Shown: positions 45,706 through 59,000 of the stretch, one piece after another
Numbering within the stretch: position 1 is the first letter of the stretch
Layout of the letters: each line of letters opens with the position of its first letter
NCBI RefSeq assembly: GCF_000189635.1
Contig: NW_002476420.1
Coordinates: forward strand, 64,683 to 128,682
DNA length: 64,000 nucleotides
Reading direction: 5' to 3'
DNA from: Tetrahymena thermophila SB210
Lineage: Eukaryota; Ciliophora; Oligohymenophorea; Hymenostomatida; Tetrahymenidae
Position numbers and translations under genes: made by a program
The notes under the pieces: generated by a model
The model's input: only the letters and a program-made list of their open reading frames with translations
What the model was told of the DNA's origin: nothing
Databases searched by the model: none

Positions 45706-47250
45706 ATGCAATCTCAAAGGATCTAAGAAGTAAAAAACTAAGGAAACTGGAATAAATACTTCCCTAATCCTAAATAAGAAGTTATTATTAGTAAATAACA
45801 TAGGGAGAGCTCCAAATAAAAAAATAGTAATAATGCATTATAATATGAAAATCGAATGAAATAAGTTTAAAATAGCTAAGATTTGTAGGGAGATTATTTT
45901 TATGCTGAAATCAATCAAATGATCATTCCAATTCCATAATTTATTAGCATTGCAACAAAAATTAAGCTAAATGAAGTCATTTAAGATATTTAATAAGAAA
46001 TGGATAAAGAATTAAGCTCACTTAGATTGAAATAATAAATATTAGCCATGTTGCATAAAAATTTTGTTAATAGGAATTAAGAACTATTTTAAAGATTCAA
46101 CAGTCAGCCAAATAACGAAATTGGAGAATTATAGAACATATAACAACCAAAAATTTAGATTTAATCAACAGAAAAGATTTAAGATAATCAAATAGGAAAA
46201 AAAAATAAACAAAAAACACCAGCAAATTAAGAAGTTAATTCAAACCCTTCTTTAAAAAACCATATTGAAAAAGAAGACAAATTATTTTAATAAAATCTAA
46301 AAGTAAAAGAAATGATTGATGATAACAAATCATACAAATCAAATAACACATTCAAATCTGAAAAAGTATTTAAAGAAAGCTTAATTTAAAGATATTAAGT
46401 TATTAATAGCGATATTTTTTCAGCTCCAAAAGCTAATGATTTTAAAAAATTTGTTAACAACATATTTGTTTTAAATATGAAGTCTAGCAATTAGTTGTAT
46501 AATGATATACAATAATAAATAAATAAGCAAAATAATAGGAAAAGCAAAAACTTATTTTGTTAAGTTGACTACATGTATGATGCCAAATTTATAGAAGAAA
46601 CCTTAAATAGTATTTATTAATTTGGAGTGGATACATGCACTCTCTAGAAAAAATAAAACTAAGTAACGATGTCTGAAACAATAAACATTAAATTTAAGGA
46701 AAGAACTATTTTGAAAACTATCACATACTCGATTTTGTATCATAATCTTTGCAAATAGGCTCCAAATTAAGCTAAAGAGTACATCTACACTTTTTTATGC
46801 CATCTCAATCCAAATTCAAAAGGTTTTGAATAGGAAAATTATATTCTGAGATAATTATACCTACATTTCTTGTAAATAATAATAAATAGTTCTGATCATA
46901 GTGAAACAATTGCCCAATTTTTAGATAGTATTTTTAAATATGAGTTTCTTTCTTCTTTAATGTGTGATCATCTTTTATTTTCTGCTTAAAAAATTCTTAA
47001 AATATAAAATAAGATCAATCAAAATAATGATCTAAATAATATTATAGAATAACTTTCAAAAGCAAATGAATTTGATTTGTATCTACTATGCAATAAACTG
47101 TCTGATAATAAAAAATACTCCTATGCTAAACATGAATCTCGCGAAATATTTATCATTTTCGAGCAATCTATGTAATAGCATCAAAGTTATCCAGTGTATT
47201 ATGTCATAAATCCCAGTGATTCATTTATTTGTTAAGCAAGAAATATTTGA
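45706..47250 (+). CDS. Array family protein, copy 8 (514 aa; divergent subgroup)
   Basis: Intact frame of 515 codons from aaaaaATGCAATCTCAA to TGA. The same architecture is kept at lower identity. Box 1 is DYFYAEINQMIIPIPQFISI (~residues 66-85), and the linker is long and N/K/Q-rich. The C-terminal half starts with FCQVDYMYDAKFIEETL and FGVDTC, then ILKTITYSILYHNLCKQ, NYILRQLYLHFLQII, YEFLSSLMCDHLL, EFDLYLL, EIFIIFEQSM and YPVYYVINPSDSFI, ending QARNI. The last strand, VYYVINPSD, is the clearest parallel to the otubain VYLLYRPGHYD, with His replaced. It is older than copies 1-7 and lacks the CacyBP-unit flanks. Confidence 0.68.
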
Positions 47251-48057
47251 AATTCTAATAAATCAACATAAAGGCAGAGCAAAAATAAAATAAAATCATT
47301 CAAAAATTAAAATAATATTAGAAAAAAATATTATTAAACAATTGAAAATGTATTTTTATTTTTATACTATTATTGTTATTATTTGCTTGAATTTATTTAA
47401 ATAGAGTTATTTATTAATTGATCAATTAATTAATCCTAACCTAATTTATCATCTTTCTTTTGATATCAAAAATTTTTTAAATCTTTTTAAGTTTTAAAAT
47501 TAAAATTATTAAATTATTTTGTATTCGGCCGAGTCAAAAAATGTCTTATCCGGTCGATCACTAGTATCTACATTTATTTATTATCATCCAAATATATATT
47601 CTTTATTTATATTTTTCTATATTTGTTTATTTTTATTTAGTAAAATTGATTGATCAAGAATTTATTTTCCTACTATTTTAAATGGAAACAGCTTTCCTAT
47701 ATATTCAAGATAAGCAAGTGATGAATTAAACTAAGAAACTAATTATTTAAAAAATACAAATTTTTATAACAGAATTTTATAATATACTTACTTACTACAT
47801 ACTTAGTTTTGTTTTTAGATTTTATATAACAATAATTTGATTTCGTTAACACCAAATATATTTATATTTTTTTAGATGTATAAATTACTTGTAATTATAA
47901 AATATTTCTTATTTTAATGCAAATATTTATATTACCTGATTGATTATTCGTTATTTCTGATAATTGATTTATTAATTAATCTAAAAATCAAACTTTAAAT
48001 CAAATTTAAATTTCGATTTAATTAATTAGAACCATGTAAAAAAATTGAAAAGAAAAA
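47251..48057. other. Spacer between copies 8 and 9
   Basis: AT-rich, with one GC-rich patch at about 47524-47565 (attcggccgagtc...tatccggtcgatcactag) that stands out from its surroundings. The last ~130 bp resembles the leader of copy 8, so this pair arose by tandem duplication. No gene is seen. Confidence 0.55.
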
Positions 48058-48190
48058 TACAATTTCAAAAAATCTAAGAAATAAAAAACCAAGGAAACTG
48101 GAATAACTAATTCCTTAATCCTAAATAGGAAGTTAAGAGTAGCAACTAATATAAAGAGAGCTCCAAATAATGTAATAATATGAAAATCAA

Positions 48191-49585
48191 ATGAGCAAAG
48201 CTTTAAAAAGCTAAGATTTGTAGGGATATTACTTTTATGCTGAAATCAATCAAATGATCATTCCAATTCCATAATTTATTAGCACAGCAGCAAAGCTTAA
48301 GCTAAATGAGGTCATTTAAGATATTTAATAAGAAATGGATTACAAATTAAGTGCACCTTAATTGAAATAATAAATATTAACCACATTGCACAAAAATTTT
48401 GTTAATAGGAATTAAGAACTATTTTAAAGATTCAACAATCAGCCAAATAATAAAATCGCAGAATAATAGTGCAATTAACAGCCCAAAATGTAGATTTAAT
48501 CAAAAGAAAAAGTTTAAGAAGATTAAATGGAAAAAAAAATAAATAAACAAAAAGCATCAGCAAATTAGGAAGTTAATTCAAACCCTTCTTTAAAAAACCA
48601 TATTGAAAAAGAAGAAAAATTATTTTAATAAAATCTAAAAGTAAAAGAAATTATCGATGATAATGAATCATCAAAATCAGATAACACATTTAAATCAGAA
48701 CATATAGTTATAGAAAGCTTAATTTAAAGATATTAAGTTATTAATAACGATTTTCCAGTTCAAAAAGCTAATGATTTTAGAAAATTTGTTAACAACATAT
48801 TTGTTTTAAATATGAAGTCTAGCAATTAGCTGTATAATGATATACAATAATAATTAAATAATCAAAATAATAGGAAAAGCTAAAACTTATTTTGTTAAGT
48901 TGACTATATGTATGATGCAAAATTTATAGAAGAAACCTTAAATAGTATTTATACATTTGGAGTGGATACATGCACTATCTAGAAAAAACAAAACTAAGTA
49001 ACGATGTCTGAAACAATAAATATTAAATTTAAGGAAAGGACCGCTTTAAAAACTATTGCATACTCTATTTTGCATTATAATTTTTGCAAATAAGTTGAAA
49101 ATTAAATTAAAGAGTACATCTACACTGTTTTAGGTGGCATCGATCCAAATTTAAAAGGTTATGAATAGGAAAATTATATTCTGAGATAATTATACCTACA
49201 TTTCTTGTAAATAATAATAAATAGTTCTGATTATAGTGAAACAATTGCCCAATTTTTAGATAGTATTTTTAAATATGAGTTTCTCTCTTCTTTAATGTGT
49301 GATCATCTTTTATTTTCTGCACAAAAAATTCTTAAAATATAAAATAAGACCAATGAAAATAATGATCTAAATGATATTATAGAATAACTTTCAAAAGCAA
49401 ATAATTTTGATTTGTATATACTAAGCAAAAAACTGTCTGATAATAAAAAATATTCCTACGCTAAACATGAATCTCGCGAAATATTTATCTTTTTCGAGCA
49501 ATCTATGTAATAACATCTAAGTTAGCCAGTGTATTATGTCATAAATCCCAGCGATTCATTAATTTCTCAAGCAAGAAATATTTGA
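48191..49585 (+). CDS. Array family copy 9, 5'-altered (464 aa from internal start)
   Basis: Sequence homologous to copy 8 begins at ~48057, but its start codon reads ATA (aaaaATACAATTTC versus aaaaATGCAATCTC). About 45 codons later a short deletion (agctccaaataa followed by tgtaat) breaks the frame. From the ATG at 48191 (MSKALKSQDLQGYYFYAEIN) a clean 464-codon frame runs to TGA and keeps every family block: IPIPQFIS, FCQVDYMYDAKFIEETL, FGVDTC, LKTIAYSILHYNFCKQ, YILRQLYLHFL, EIFIFFEQSM and VYYVINPSDSLI. It may be a functional gene with a relocated start or an early pseudogene. The open length argues for the former. Confidence 0.55.
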
Positions 49586-50097
49586 CATTTCAATCAAGTT
49601 AAAACAAAGATAAAGCAAAAAAAATGAAATCATTTTCAAAATTAAATGAATAATTGGAAAAATAATTATTTATTTAAAAATTTATACAATTCTAAATGTA
49701 TTATTTTCGTATGATAATTGTATTTATTACTTGTTTGCTTTTATTTATTAAAATTTAGTTATTAATTAATTTTTAAATTAATTTCAACCAAACTTTTTTT
49801 CATTTCTATTGATATCAAACATTTATTCAAAAATAAAATTTTTTAAATGTATTAATAAAAATTAAATAATCTACTCTAAGTTTTTATTTTTTAAGCATTA
49901 TTAAATTTTTAAAAATGACGTAAATACAATAAAATTCTTAAATTAAATAATTTTTATCAGAATTTCTAAATAAACAAATTATAATAACTTAAGATAAATA
50001 TTTATTTTTACTAAAAAACAAACAATTCAAAAATAAAAAGATAAACTTATTTAATAACTTTTTAATTAACTAACTAACTGATAAATAAATAAAAGTT
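49586..50097. other. Convergent 3' intergenic region
   Basis: About 510 bp between the TGA of copy 9 and the TGA of the minus-strand channel gene. It is AT-rich with no feature recognised. Confidence 0.55.
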
Positions 50098-53000
50098 TCA
50101 AAAATAATTTTTTAAAGAGGTTTGTTTTTATAGTTTATTTTAATCTGTTGGCTTATTCTTTAAGTTGAAAATAGAATTTTTTGAAAGCATTTCAATACTT
50201 GTGTTTGCTTGTTTGCTAAATTAAACCTTATTAGCATTAACTAACTTATTTTAATTTTAGTTTGCAGAATATTGATACTTATTTGTTTACCCAAATTCAA
50301 ATTCAGTGTCAAGTTTTTTTAAATTAAGTGTATCTATTCTTCTGAGTTTTCTGCTGTCTTAGTTTCTTTTCTAGTTGGGAGACTATTCTTCTTTGTCTTC
50401 TTTTTCACTGATTTAATCAAAAACAATACTTTTGTTTCCTTTTTTAGAAAATTACTTATCGAATATTTTAGAGTGAGTTTAACTCTTCTTTTCTTTGCTA
50501 TTTGGACGAGATTAAGAAGAGGAGGAGGAGGAGCTATCATCACTAGAAGAATTAGATTCTGAATTTGAAGATTAGCTCGAAGAGGATGATGAAGATAATT
50601 ATAATTTAGAAGATTACTAATGTTTGTTTTTATTTAAAATATCATTTTTTAAATCTTATTTGTTTTAGGAATTTGTTTTTGAGATATAAGTTCCTTTACG
50701 AGAGAACTTATCTCTTAGACCAAATTCACTTTTCTTTCTACTTGCTGACTAAACAGATTACTTTTCTATCTCTCCATTATTGATATCTTATTTATTATTT
50801 TGATCTTCTTCATTATTTTAGATTTCTTCGTTATTTAATTCTTCTTCTTCTTCACTACTAAAACTCTCTTCAGAAGAGCTAGAACTTGATTTTTCTTCTT
50901 ACTAACCATCAACTATTCCTTTTGCAGTTTTTTCCACTGAATAATTTTACCATGCTTTAAAAGACATTTACAAGAACATGAATGCTATCATAGGGTTTGC
51001 CTTTTTCTAGCCTTTTTAATGATGTCCTCCAAATACTTTTTTATTCTTTTTTAATATTTATTTCTTCTTCTTTTCTGCAATTTTAAGTCTTGTTTCCACT
51101 TCTAATTTATTAAGCATTTTCATTAATTCAGGTCCAGCATTTTACATAAGCTTTGAACCATACTCTTTTTTCATACATGCGAATAGCATATCATTAAAGA
51201 ATACATATTCCTGTTAATCTCTTTTAATTTTAAATAGGTAAATTGTAAATTTTGTTTGTTAAAAATAAAATTTTTACTCTCCCATTTACTAAACTAGAGC
51301 CCAATTCATAACTTGCCTAGCTATCTCTTTCTTTGCTACAGGGTGTGCAGTTGCTGCATTAGGATCAGGGTCGTGGTAACCTTTTATATTTAATTCATTT
51401 AATAAAATTTTAACTCTTTTATTAAGAATAATTATACCTAGAGGAAGAGGAAGCTCATATAAAAAGTCAACAATATCCTTGGAATTTATCTTTTCTCCAA
51501 GTGTTTTTTTAGTGTATTTAGACCATGTAATTCTGAATATATTTAATTTATCATTAAATGCTTAAAGAGGGTTGTCTTCTTTCATGTGGTAATCTTCAAA
51601 GTATTAAATGATAATCAAAATAAACAGATTTAGCATAATAAACGAGCATATCAAAACAAAAGAAATAAAGAACAAAGTGCTAAAGGCTATTTTTTAGATA
51701 AATCAAATTAAAATAAATTTTATTGATAAATTAAAATTTCTAAATAATTAAAAATGTATTACGTGAACCACAGTCTTTTCCTTGAACACATCCACTTGTC
51801 TTACCACAGTCAAACATAAATTAATACCAGTTTTCACCAGTGGAACACCTGAAAAGAGTGATCATAGCATTACCGAAATTTTCAAAGTTATTATATTTAT
51901 CAATCACAACACCTTCTGTAACGTCTTTAAACATAAAGACTCCTAAAATAGAGTAAATAAAGAAAACTAACAATAGTAAAGCTCCGACGTTGATTAAGGA
52001 AGGAAGAGAGAACATTAAGGTCTCTATTAATTTCTATAAACCTTTCATGCTTTTAACTAACTTTAGTAAACGAGAAACTCTAAACACCCTTATAATACGA
52101 ATTAATTAAGGACCTATTCTAAGAAAAGAAGCACTTAAAGCGCCGCTGTAATTAAGAATAATATCAACAATACTAGAAACAACAACAAACAAATCAAATT
52201 TATTCCAGTCATTTGCAAAAAATCCTTTAATACCAAAAGCAATAAATTTCATAATGGTTTCTAAAATAAAGCAAGATGTAAAAAATAAATTAATATTTTC
52301 TAAAATAGAATCATAAGAACTGGGAGACCCTTCGTATGCCATTGCCATAGTCAAAATATTACATACAATTAACACCATAATAAATATTTCAAATTTTTAA
52401 TTAGTGACTATGTTGTACATTAGCTTTGGTATTTTTTAAGTAGGCACTACACTTTGTGCAAACTCAGCTTTAACACCAATAATCATTTACTAGAACTCTA
52501 TCCAACGTTTTTACTCCTCTGTTAAGAATAAAGAAGACTATCTTTCATTTTTCTATGCTTCATTGAAATTTAAAAAGATAACACCAACAAATAAGTTTAT
52601 TAAAAAGAATGAACCCACTAAAATGAATATCATATAAAAGTAACTAATTTATATGTAATTATCCTTGACTGGACCCTATTATATTTTATATTAATTTTTT
52701 TTAAAAAACAATTATTATCAAAATTATATTAAACTTTGATAAAAACAGTTTAATAAAAAGAATGATAGGAAATCATGTATAAAATAATTATAAAAGCTTA
52801 AAATAAATGAAATATCGTCATTTGTTTCAAAAAAGTTGACAATATTTTAATTTCTGAATGAGTTTTTTTTTTGTATTTATAAAAAAAATAAAAGACTGAT
52901 ATATTACCACATCTGCTGTATTAGAATCTATAGCTTAATACATAAGATCTGGCCAACCTTCTAATGAACTGATAATGTAAAGAGTTCTCATGGCATTGAG

Positions 53001-56000
53001 TATATTGTCGAAATTTGTATCATAAGTTTACCATTAGTATCCCATACTTTAGCACTAGATTATTTTGGAATTTCGTTAGTTAAAATAGATAGATTAGAAA
53101 ATATTGAATTTACTCTATCTTAGTTGACATGATATATGTAAGATATTCCTGAACAATAACCCATTCTATTTCCTATCAAGGAAATACCTAATATGGCAAA
53201 CATAATCCTAAATTAAAAAGTATAAATTCAATAAACTTTTTTGTTATTTGTGAATTTACCATATAAGAAATATAACAATTAATATATTGAAGATTCCAGA
53301 TATAGATTCAAAGAGAGCTATAACAACAACCTTCATATTTACGTTATGACTGATAAATCTCAATGGACGCAAGGTTCTCAGAAGTCTTAAAATCTTTAAT
53401 TTTTATTGAATATACAGTTAAAAACAAACTTTATTTACTATTAAAAAATTACTTTGATAAATGAAACATTAACTCCTGAAAATGTCATATCAATTATTGA
53501 AGTGCATACTATGAAAAAATCAATTTAGGACCATGACTCATCAAGATAAGAATTTTCATCTCCGATAAATCCGAAGGAAATTATTTTTAAAGTTGCTTCA
53601 GCAATAAATATAAAATTAAACATCAAGTCAACATTTTTTAGTGCAATGCCGACATCAGAATGTTCATCAACATAAGTATCTACTACTAACTTAAGAGAGC
53701 TTGTGACGATAAAAAACAGTATTAAATTTTCAAATTGTGGATGCTTCACAATTTTATAGAAAAGAATTCTGATGCTATTTTGCTTAGAAAATAGATATAG
53801 AGAGTGCGAGCATTCAATACCTATGAATAGTTGTTGATTTTGAGATTTACCTTCAAGCTGGAGTATTTCTTGTTCAATCAGCTCCATTTCTTCACTATCC
53901 ATTCTTTCAAAGTCTTCATTTAGAATCTATAAGTTCTCTTGATTGAGCTAGTTGAATTGCTAGTTTTTATTTTCATTTTTATCTACTACTTCTTCTTCGT
54001 ACTGATCTTCATCTTCTAAAGCAAGACTATCTTCTTAACTTTAATCAGTAAAACCATCAAGCAAGATAGCTAAGAACAAGTTCAAGAAGATCCAATTACC
54101 AATAAAAATCCAAACGATTAGATAAATTGATGTTAAGAATTTATTGACTGAAGAGTTAAATGTTTTATACAGAATGTCATTCCAATTCTCAATTGTCATC
54201 AATTAGAAAACAGTTATAAAACCATTTTAGAAGTTATCAAAATTCTAACGCACTCTTGGATCTATTATCTAAAGTTTTCCTCCATAAATTTGCATTCCCA
54301 ATAATGTAAAAATGAAGATAAACAAAAATAGTAAAAAGGCGATGTAAATAAAACTGTCTAAAGTTCTTGAAATAACCTTTATAATTACTCCCATAAACTC
54401 TAAACCTCTCAATAAACGCGTTACTCTCAAAACTCTAAATGTTCTAAAGATTCTAACAGACCTAAAAGCAGAAAAGGCCTTGCTTCCGCTGCCACTGAAT
54501 ATCACTAACTCTAAAATAGAAAGGCAAACTATAAAACCATCAAATATATTCATTCTATCTCTAACATAGCCTAATATAAAATAAAAAATTATTTGTTGAA
54601 AATTTTAACTTTAAATTTAAAATCAGTGAAATTACCTGCTGGCGTTAGACCAATTATTTTAAATGCCATTTCTCCTATAAAGACAAAAGTAAAGAAGTTA
54701 TTCAGCCAATCCAAGATTTAATTAGATTAATCGTCAGAAAAGCTTCCTGCTAATGCAAGCACAACCGTGTTAGCAAAAACAGCTATTGTAGCTAGATTGT
54801 TAAAAAAGCTGCTTTTTACGAAGTGGTTTATATGTTTGTGTATCACAATTAATATTCCAAGTATTCCAGGTATCCACATTTTAATTTCTTATCTATCACT
54901 GTTTAATGGTCTTAAAACTTTATTTAACCTAAGTGCTCCTCCTCTATATCCTCTCAGTACATCAATACCAGAAAATATTTATTTTGTCTTTATGCCAGTT
55001 AAAGCATCTTCTCTCTTTTTTAGACATTAAAATTAATAAAAAATATTTAGATTAGAAAATTAATCTTAAAATTAAAAATATAGCTTACAAGTTAATCGAG
55101 ATATTCGTTTTTGAAGTCAAAGTTGTCTTGAATTTCATTTTGTTCATTTTTTTATTTCTTAATTGGTGCATTAATTGCATGCACAACTTAATTGTAATTA
55201 GAGTAATTAATTTTTTCGTTATTCTTTACATTTTGTTCTTGAAGTAATTCTTTTTTTATTCTTTCTCTTTTCTTCTTTGTTTAGGAAATAATAAATTTAG
55301 TATTTCTTACTGTTAGTGAGTTTGATTAATTATTATTTTGATTTGAGACAGAACCCGATTAAGCCTCACTAACACTTAAGTCATCTCCTTAATGAGAGCT
55401 AAATTAGTCAAAACAGATAATTCTATTACTCATTTTGATTGGAATTTTTAATCTGTGTACATCGTCTTGGACTGAACCAATAGAATTAGTTGAGTTAAAG
55501 CTTTTATTAAATCTTTAAAAAGCACCTTGATAAGCTTTTCCTTTATTGTCTCCCTTAACAGAGGCTTAAGGAGATTAAAATCCTGCAAATTTACTAAAAG
55601 TGATGACAGATTTGTTATCTTTAAAATCTTTAACTGTGTTCGAATCATTTTTTCTTCTTATTCCTGATTGATCTGCTTAAAAAATGCTATTTTAATTTAA
55701 ACCAGATTTTTTAGACATAGCTGCATTAGAAATCATTTGTTGCAGTCTTTTAAGTTTTTAAATTCTTTCTTTAGCTCTCATAGAAGTATTAGGATGAGGG
55801 CTATTTTCTCTAACACTGTTGTCGTTAGAAGCTTTATTTCCATTTTGAATTGACCTTGATAGATTCTATTTTCTTTTTTACCTTTTAGTCAATTTCTTCT
55901 TTTTTTTAACTACTTTAAGTTTGTGCAAAATTTTATATTTCAATTGTCTGAGTCTTTACTCTTCTTCCTCCTCTTTATTTTTAAGCTGTTGATTAATAGT

Positions 56001-59000
56001 TAACTCCATGACATCTTCTTTAGAAGTGAACTCATCCTCATGCTTGTAATCTACCATTAATTTCCAATTTTTTACTTCTTTAATCATCTTTTCTTTTAAT
56101 TCCTATTCCTCCTTCTCTTTTTTTCTCTTTTCCAAAACTTCCAACTAAAAAAATTGAGATGAACTGCTTGCCTCAATAAGCTTATGTTCTTATCTAATTT
56201 TTTCTATTTTTTTGAGCCATTCAATTTAAAGCAATTCTCTTTATTTCTGGTATTCACTTATTTCAAGGGCAGGCTTATTTTAATTATTATGATTCCCATT
56301 TTAATTATTATCCATAATTGGTTCTTCTTTATTTTCTTAGTGCTAGCTATTACTTTCGTTTAATTAGGTTTCACCATTTTCATGTTAGATATTTTTTTAC
56401 TTTTAACTGCTTTGTTAGTTAGATGGACTTATCTATTCATCTTAGAATTATTATATATTATTGGCTCTTTCTGTATTCTTATTTGTTTTTTGCTCATCAT
56501 CTTCTTCCTCTTCTACTTCATGAATAATTTTATTAAAATTGTCTTAATCGTTTCCTTTTCTAATTTTCTATTCTAAATTTTACTTTAAAAAAAAAAATAT
56601 TTATAATTATTAGTCCAATAAACTTTCTAAAAATTTAAATTACATCTTTTTTATCAACAACTGGAGAATAATCTGGTTTTTTTGAGAATGTTTATTTGTT
56701 ATTTTTGAAAGTAGCCCCTCCTCTAAATTTATTTTGTCTTTTTAAATTAAAGTCATCCTCTTGATTTTCATCGTTATCTTCAAAATCATCATTTCTATTT
56801 TCATAATTATTATCTTCATCTGAATCATTTTTTAATCTATTTGCAATTTTTTCATTCAAATTTTTTAAAACTTAAGCAAGATATTCATAATTTTCAGTTT
56901 ATTCCTATTTTTTTTCTGGATTTTAAAAAAAATCTGAATCGTTAAGTAAGCTATCATTCATGTCTTTTGTTTCTTGCTTTTAAAGTTCGTTTTTTGGAGT
57001 ATCATTTGATTGTGAATTGAAATTAATTAAATTTTAATGCATTGGAGACATAACATTGTGATTAGCATTTATATGACTTTTAACATTTTAAAGTCTTGTT
57101 GTAAATTAAATTTCATCTCCTTCAGTGCTAGCTAAATTTAATTTAAGTGGTTAATCACTATTCTATTTGCTGAGTTCTTAATCCTAGAACTCTATGATAG
57201 AATTATGGCTTTCCAGCATTATTGAGCCTTAACTGCTTATTGAGAATTTTTTCAAAATTGCTTCAGGTTTTTCTGTTTTTTATTTTGTAGAATGTGAGTT
57301 TGATTTTTTTTAACTCTTTAAATTAAGGATAGAAAATTTTTTGGGAGAAGAGTGATCTAAAACAGACTCTCTACTTCTAGTAGAATCAGTTTTATTCAAT
57401 ATACTTTTTACTGCAGAATCTTACTATTTGCTGAGCAAAATCTCTTGTTATAATTATTCTTGACTTGGCTGAGCAATAAAGTCATCCCTACTTTTAGATT
57501 TAGCATTATTGTTGTCATTATTATTCTATTTGTCTTGAATATTAGTTTGGCTTGAAGTTGAAGAAGTTTATTGTTTATCACTTTCTTTATGAGATAAACT
57601 ATCTTTTTAATTTTCTTTGTTTGTAAATAAATTCTTTTAGTCTTCAATCTCTTTCCAAAAGTGATCTTCCTCATCCTCATTTAAAAGCATTTATTGAGAT
57701 GAATTAGAACTGCATAACTATTATTGGAGTTTTAATTATTAACTAAGAACCAAAGGTTTTTACATAGTAGCAAAATAATTTGTTTAGAATCCCATAAAAG
57801 TAACCTAGTTCCTATACTAATTTTACTATGAATGATATTACACAATTTTTTAATCTTATTATTCAGACATACTTTAACTTGTTTAATTATTTAAAGCCAA
57901 GCCATTTAAATTTATATTTTCTAAGGGAACTATTTTATTTTTACTCACACTAATAGGATTGTTGTTGATTTATTGAGTTGTTGCATTTTATTCATTAAGT
58001 TATTCGATATTTTAATCTTAATTGTTTGTCTTGTCTTCATTGCTTTATTCAGCTATAGGCAAAGCGTATATTTAATTATTACTTTTTTATTGAGGGGTAG
58101 CAGCTGAGAGAAGTTAGAATTAAGGTATTATTCTATAGAATTTTGCTATTTTCTTTGTTGCTTATTAAATTTTACTCTTCTGCTTATTCCTCCACTACTC
58201 TACAAATAATTTTTTACGCAATCTCTCTTCTTTTAAATAATTTTCTTTTTATTTCTATTTTTAAAGCATCCTTAATTTAGCAAGATCTTCCCAAACAAAT
58301 CCTCTTTTTTATTACTCTTCTCTAAAGCTCTCTATATTTAAACGCTCTCTTTATTTAGCAAGATGGTCGTTTAGTGGATCGATAGTTTTCAAATAATGTC
58401 TCTCCAAAGAGCGATATTCTCTCAAAATATCGATAGTCATTTCTGGCTCTTCTTCATTTTCTTATACAACAATAGTAGTTCCTTAATTATCAGAAAACTT
58501 GGCTTTAATAACTGCAAGAGTTAGATTAATTAAGAAAAATGAGCCTATAAAGACGAGTAAAACAAAATAAATAACAGTAAAAACGGAAAATGCATCAAAT
58601 AGCTAATACATAATTTAAGTCCATCCCTCTAGAGTAATAACCTGGAAAACCATTAAAAAAGAATAAAATATATCATCGAAATTTGTGACATTGAATTGTG
58701 GGTTGCTCATCGTCTTTCCACAAATGTAAATGTCATCACACTAATAACCACCACCACAGACTTAATTATAATCTGCAACTATTCCTGATAAAGGATCCAA
58801 GCATCTACGTAAAAGTAAACCACCAAATAATTAAAGTCCACCAATAGCAAATATCAAAAAGAAAAAAGTTAAAATAATCATGCTATTTACTAAATAAGGT
58901 ATAGCAGAAAACAGAGTTTTGAGTAATATTTTTAGCTTTTTAACTTTTGAAATCGTTCTTAGAGGTCTTAGAATTCTAAGTGATCTGAGGGCACGAAGAT

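Noticed and set aside
47524..47565. tRNA gene in the GC-rich patch
   Set aside because: Too short, with no A or B box, and it does not form a cloverleaf.
50334..50543. Minus-strand frame with a Pro-rich start
   Set aside because: It lies within the last channel exon in another frame. The Pro run is the out-of-frame reading of the poly-Ser stretch.
52981..53060. Frameshift in repeat III of the channel
   Set aside because: A 59-bp GT-AG intron (53055-53113) explains the frame change and restores conserved residues.
54767..55030. Plus-strand open frame of 87 codons
   Set aside because: Antisense to the well-conserved S1-S2 region of channel repeat II.
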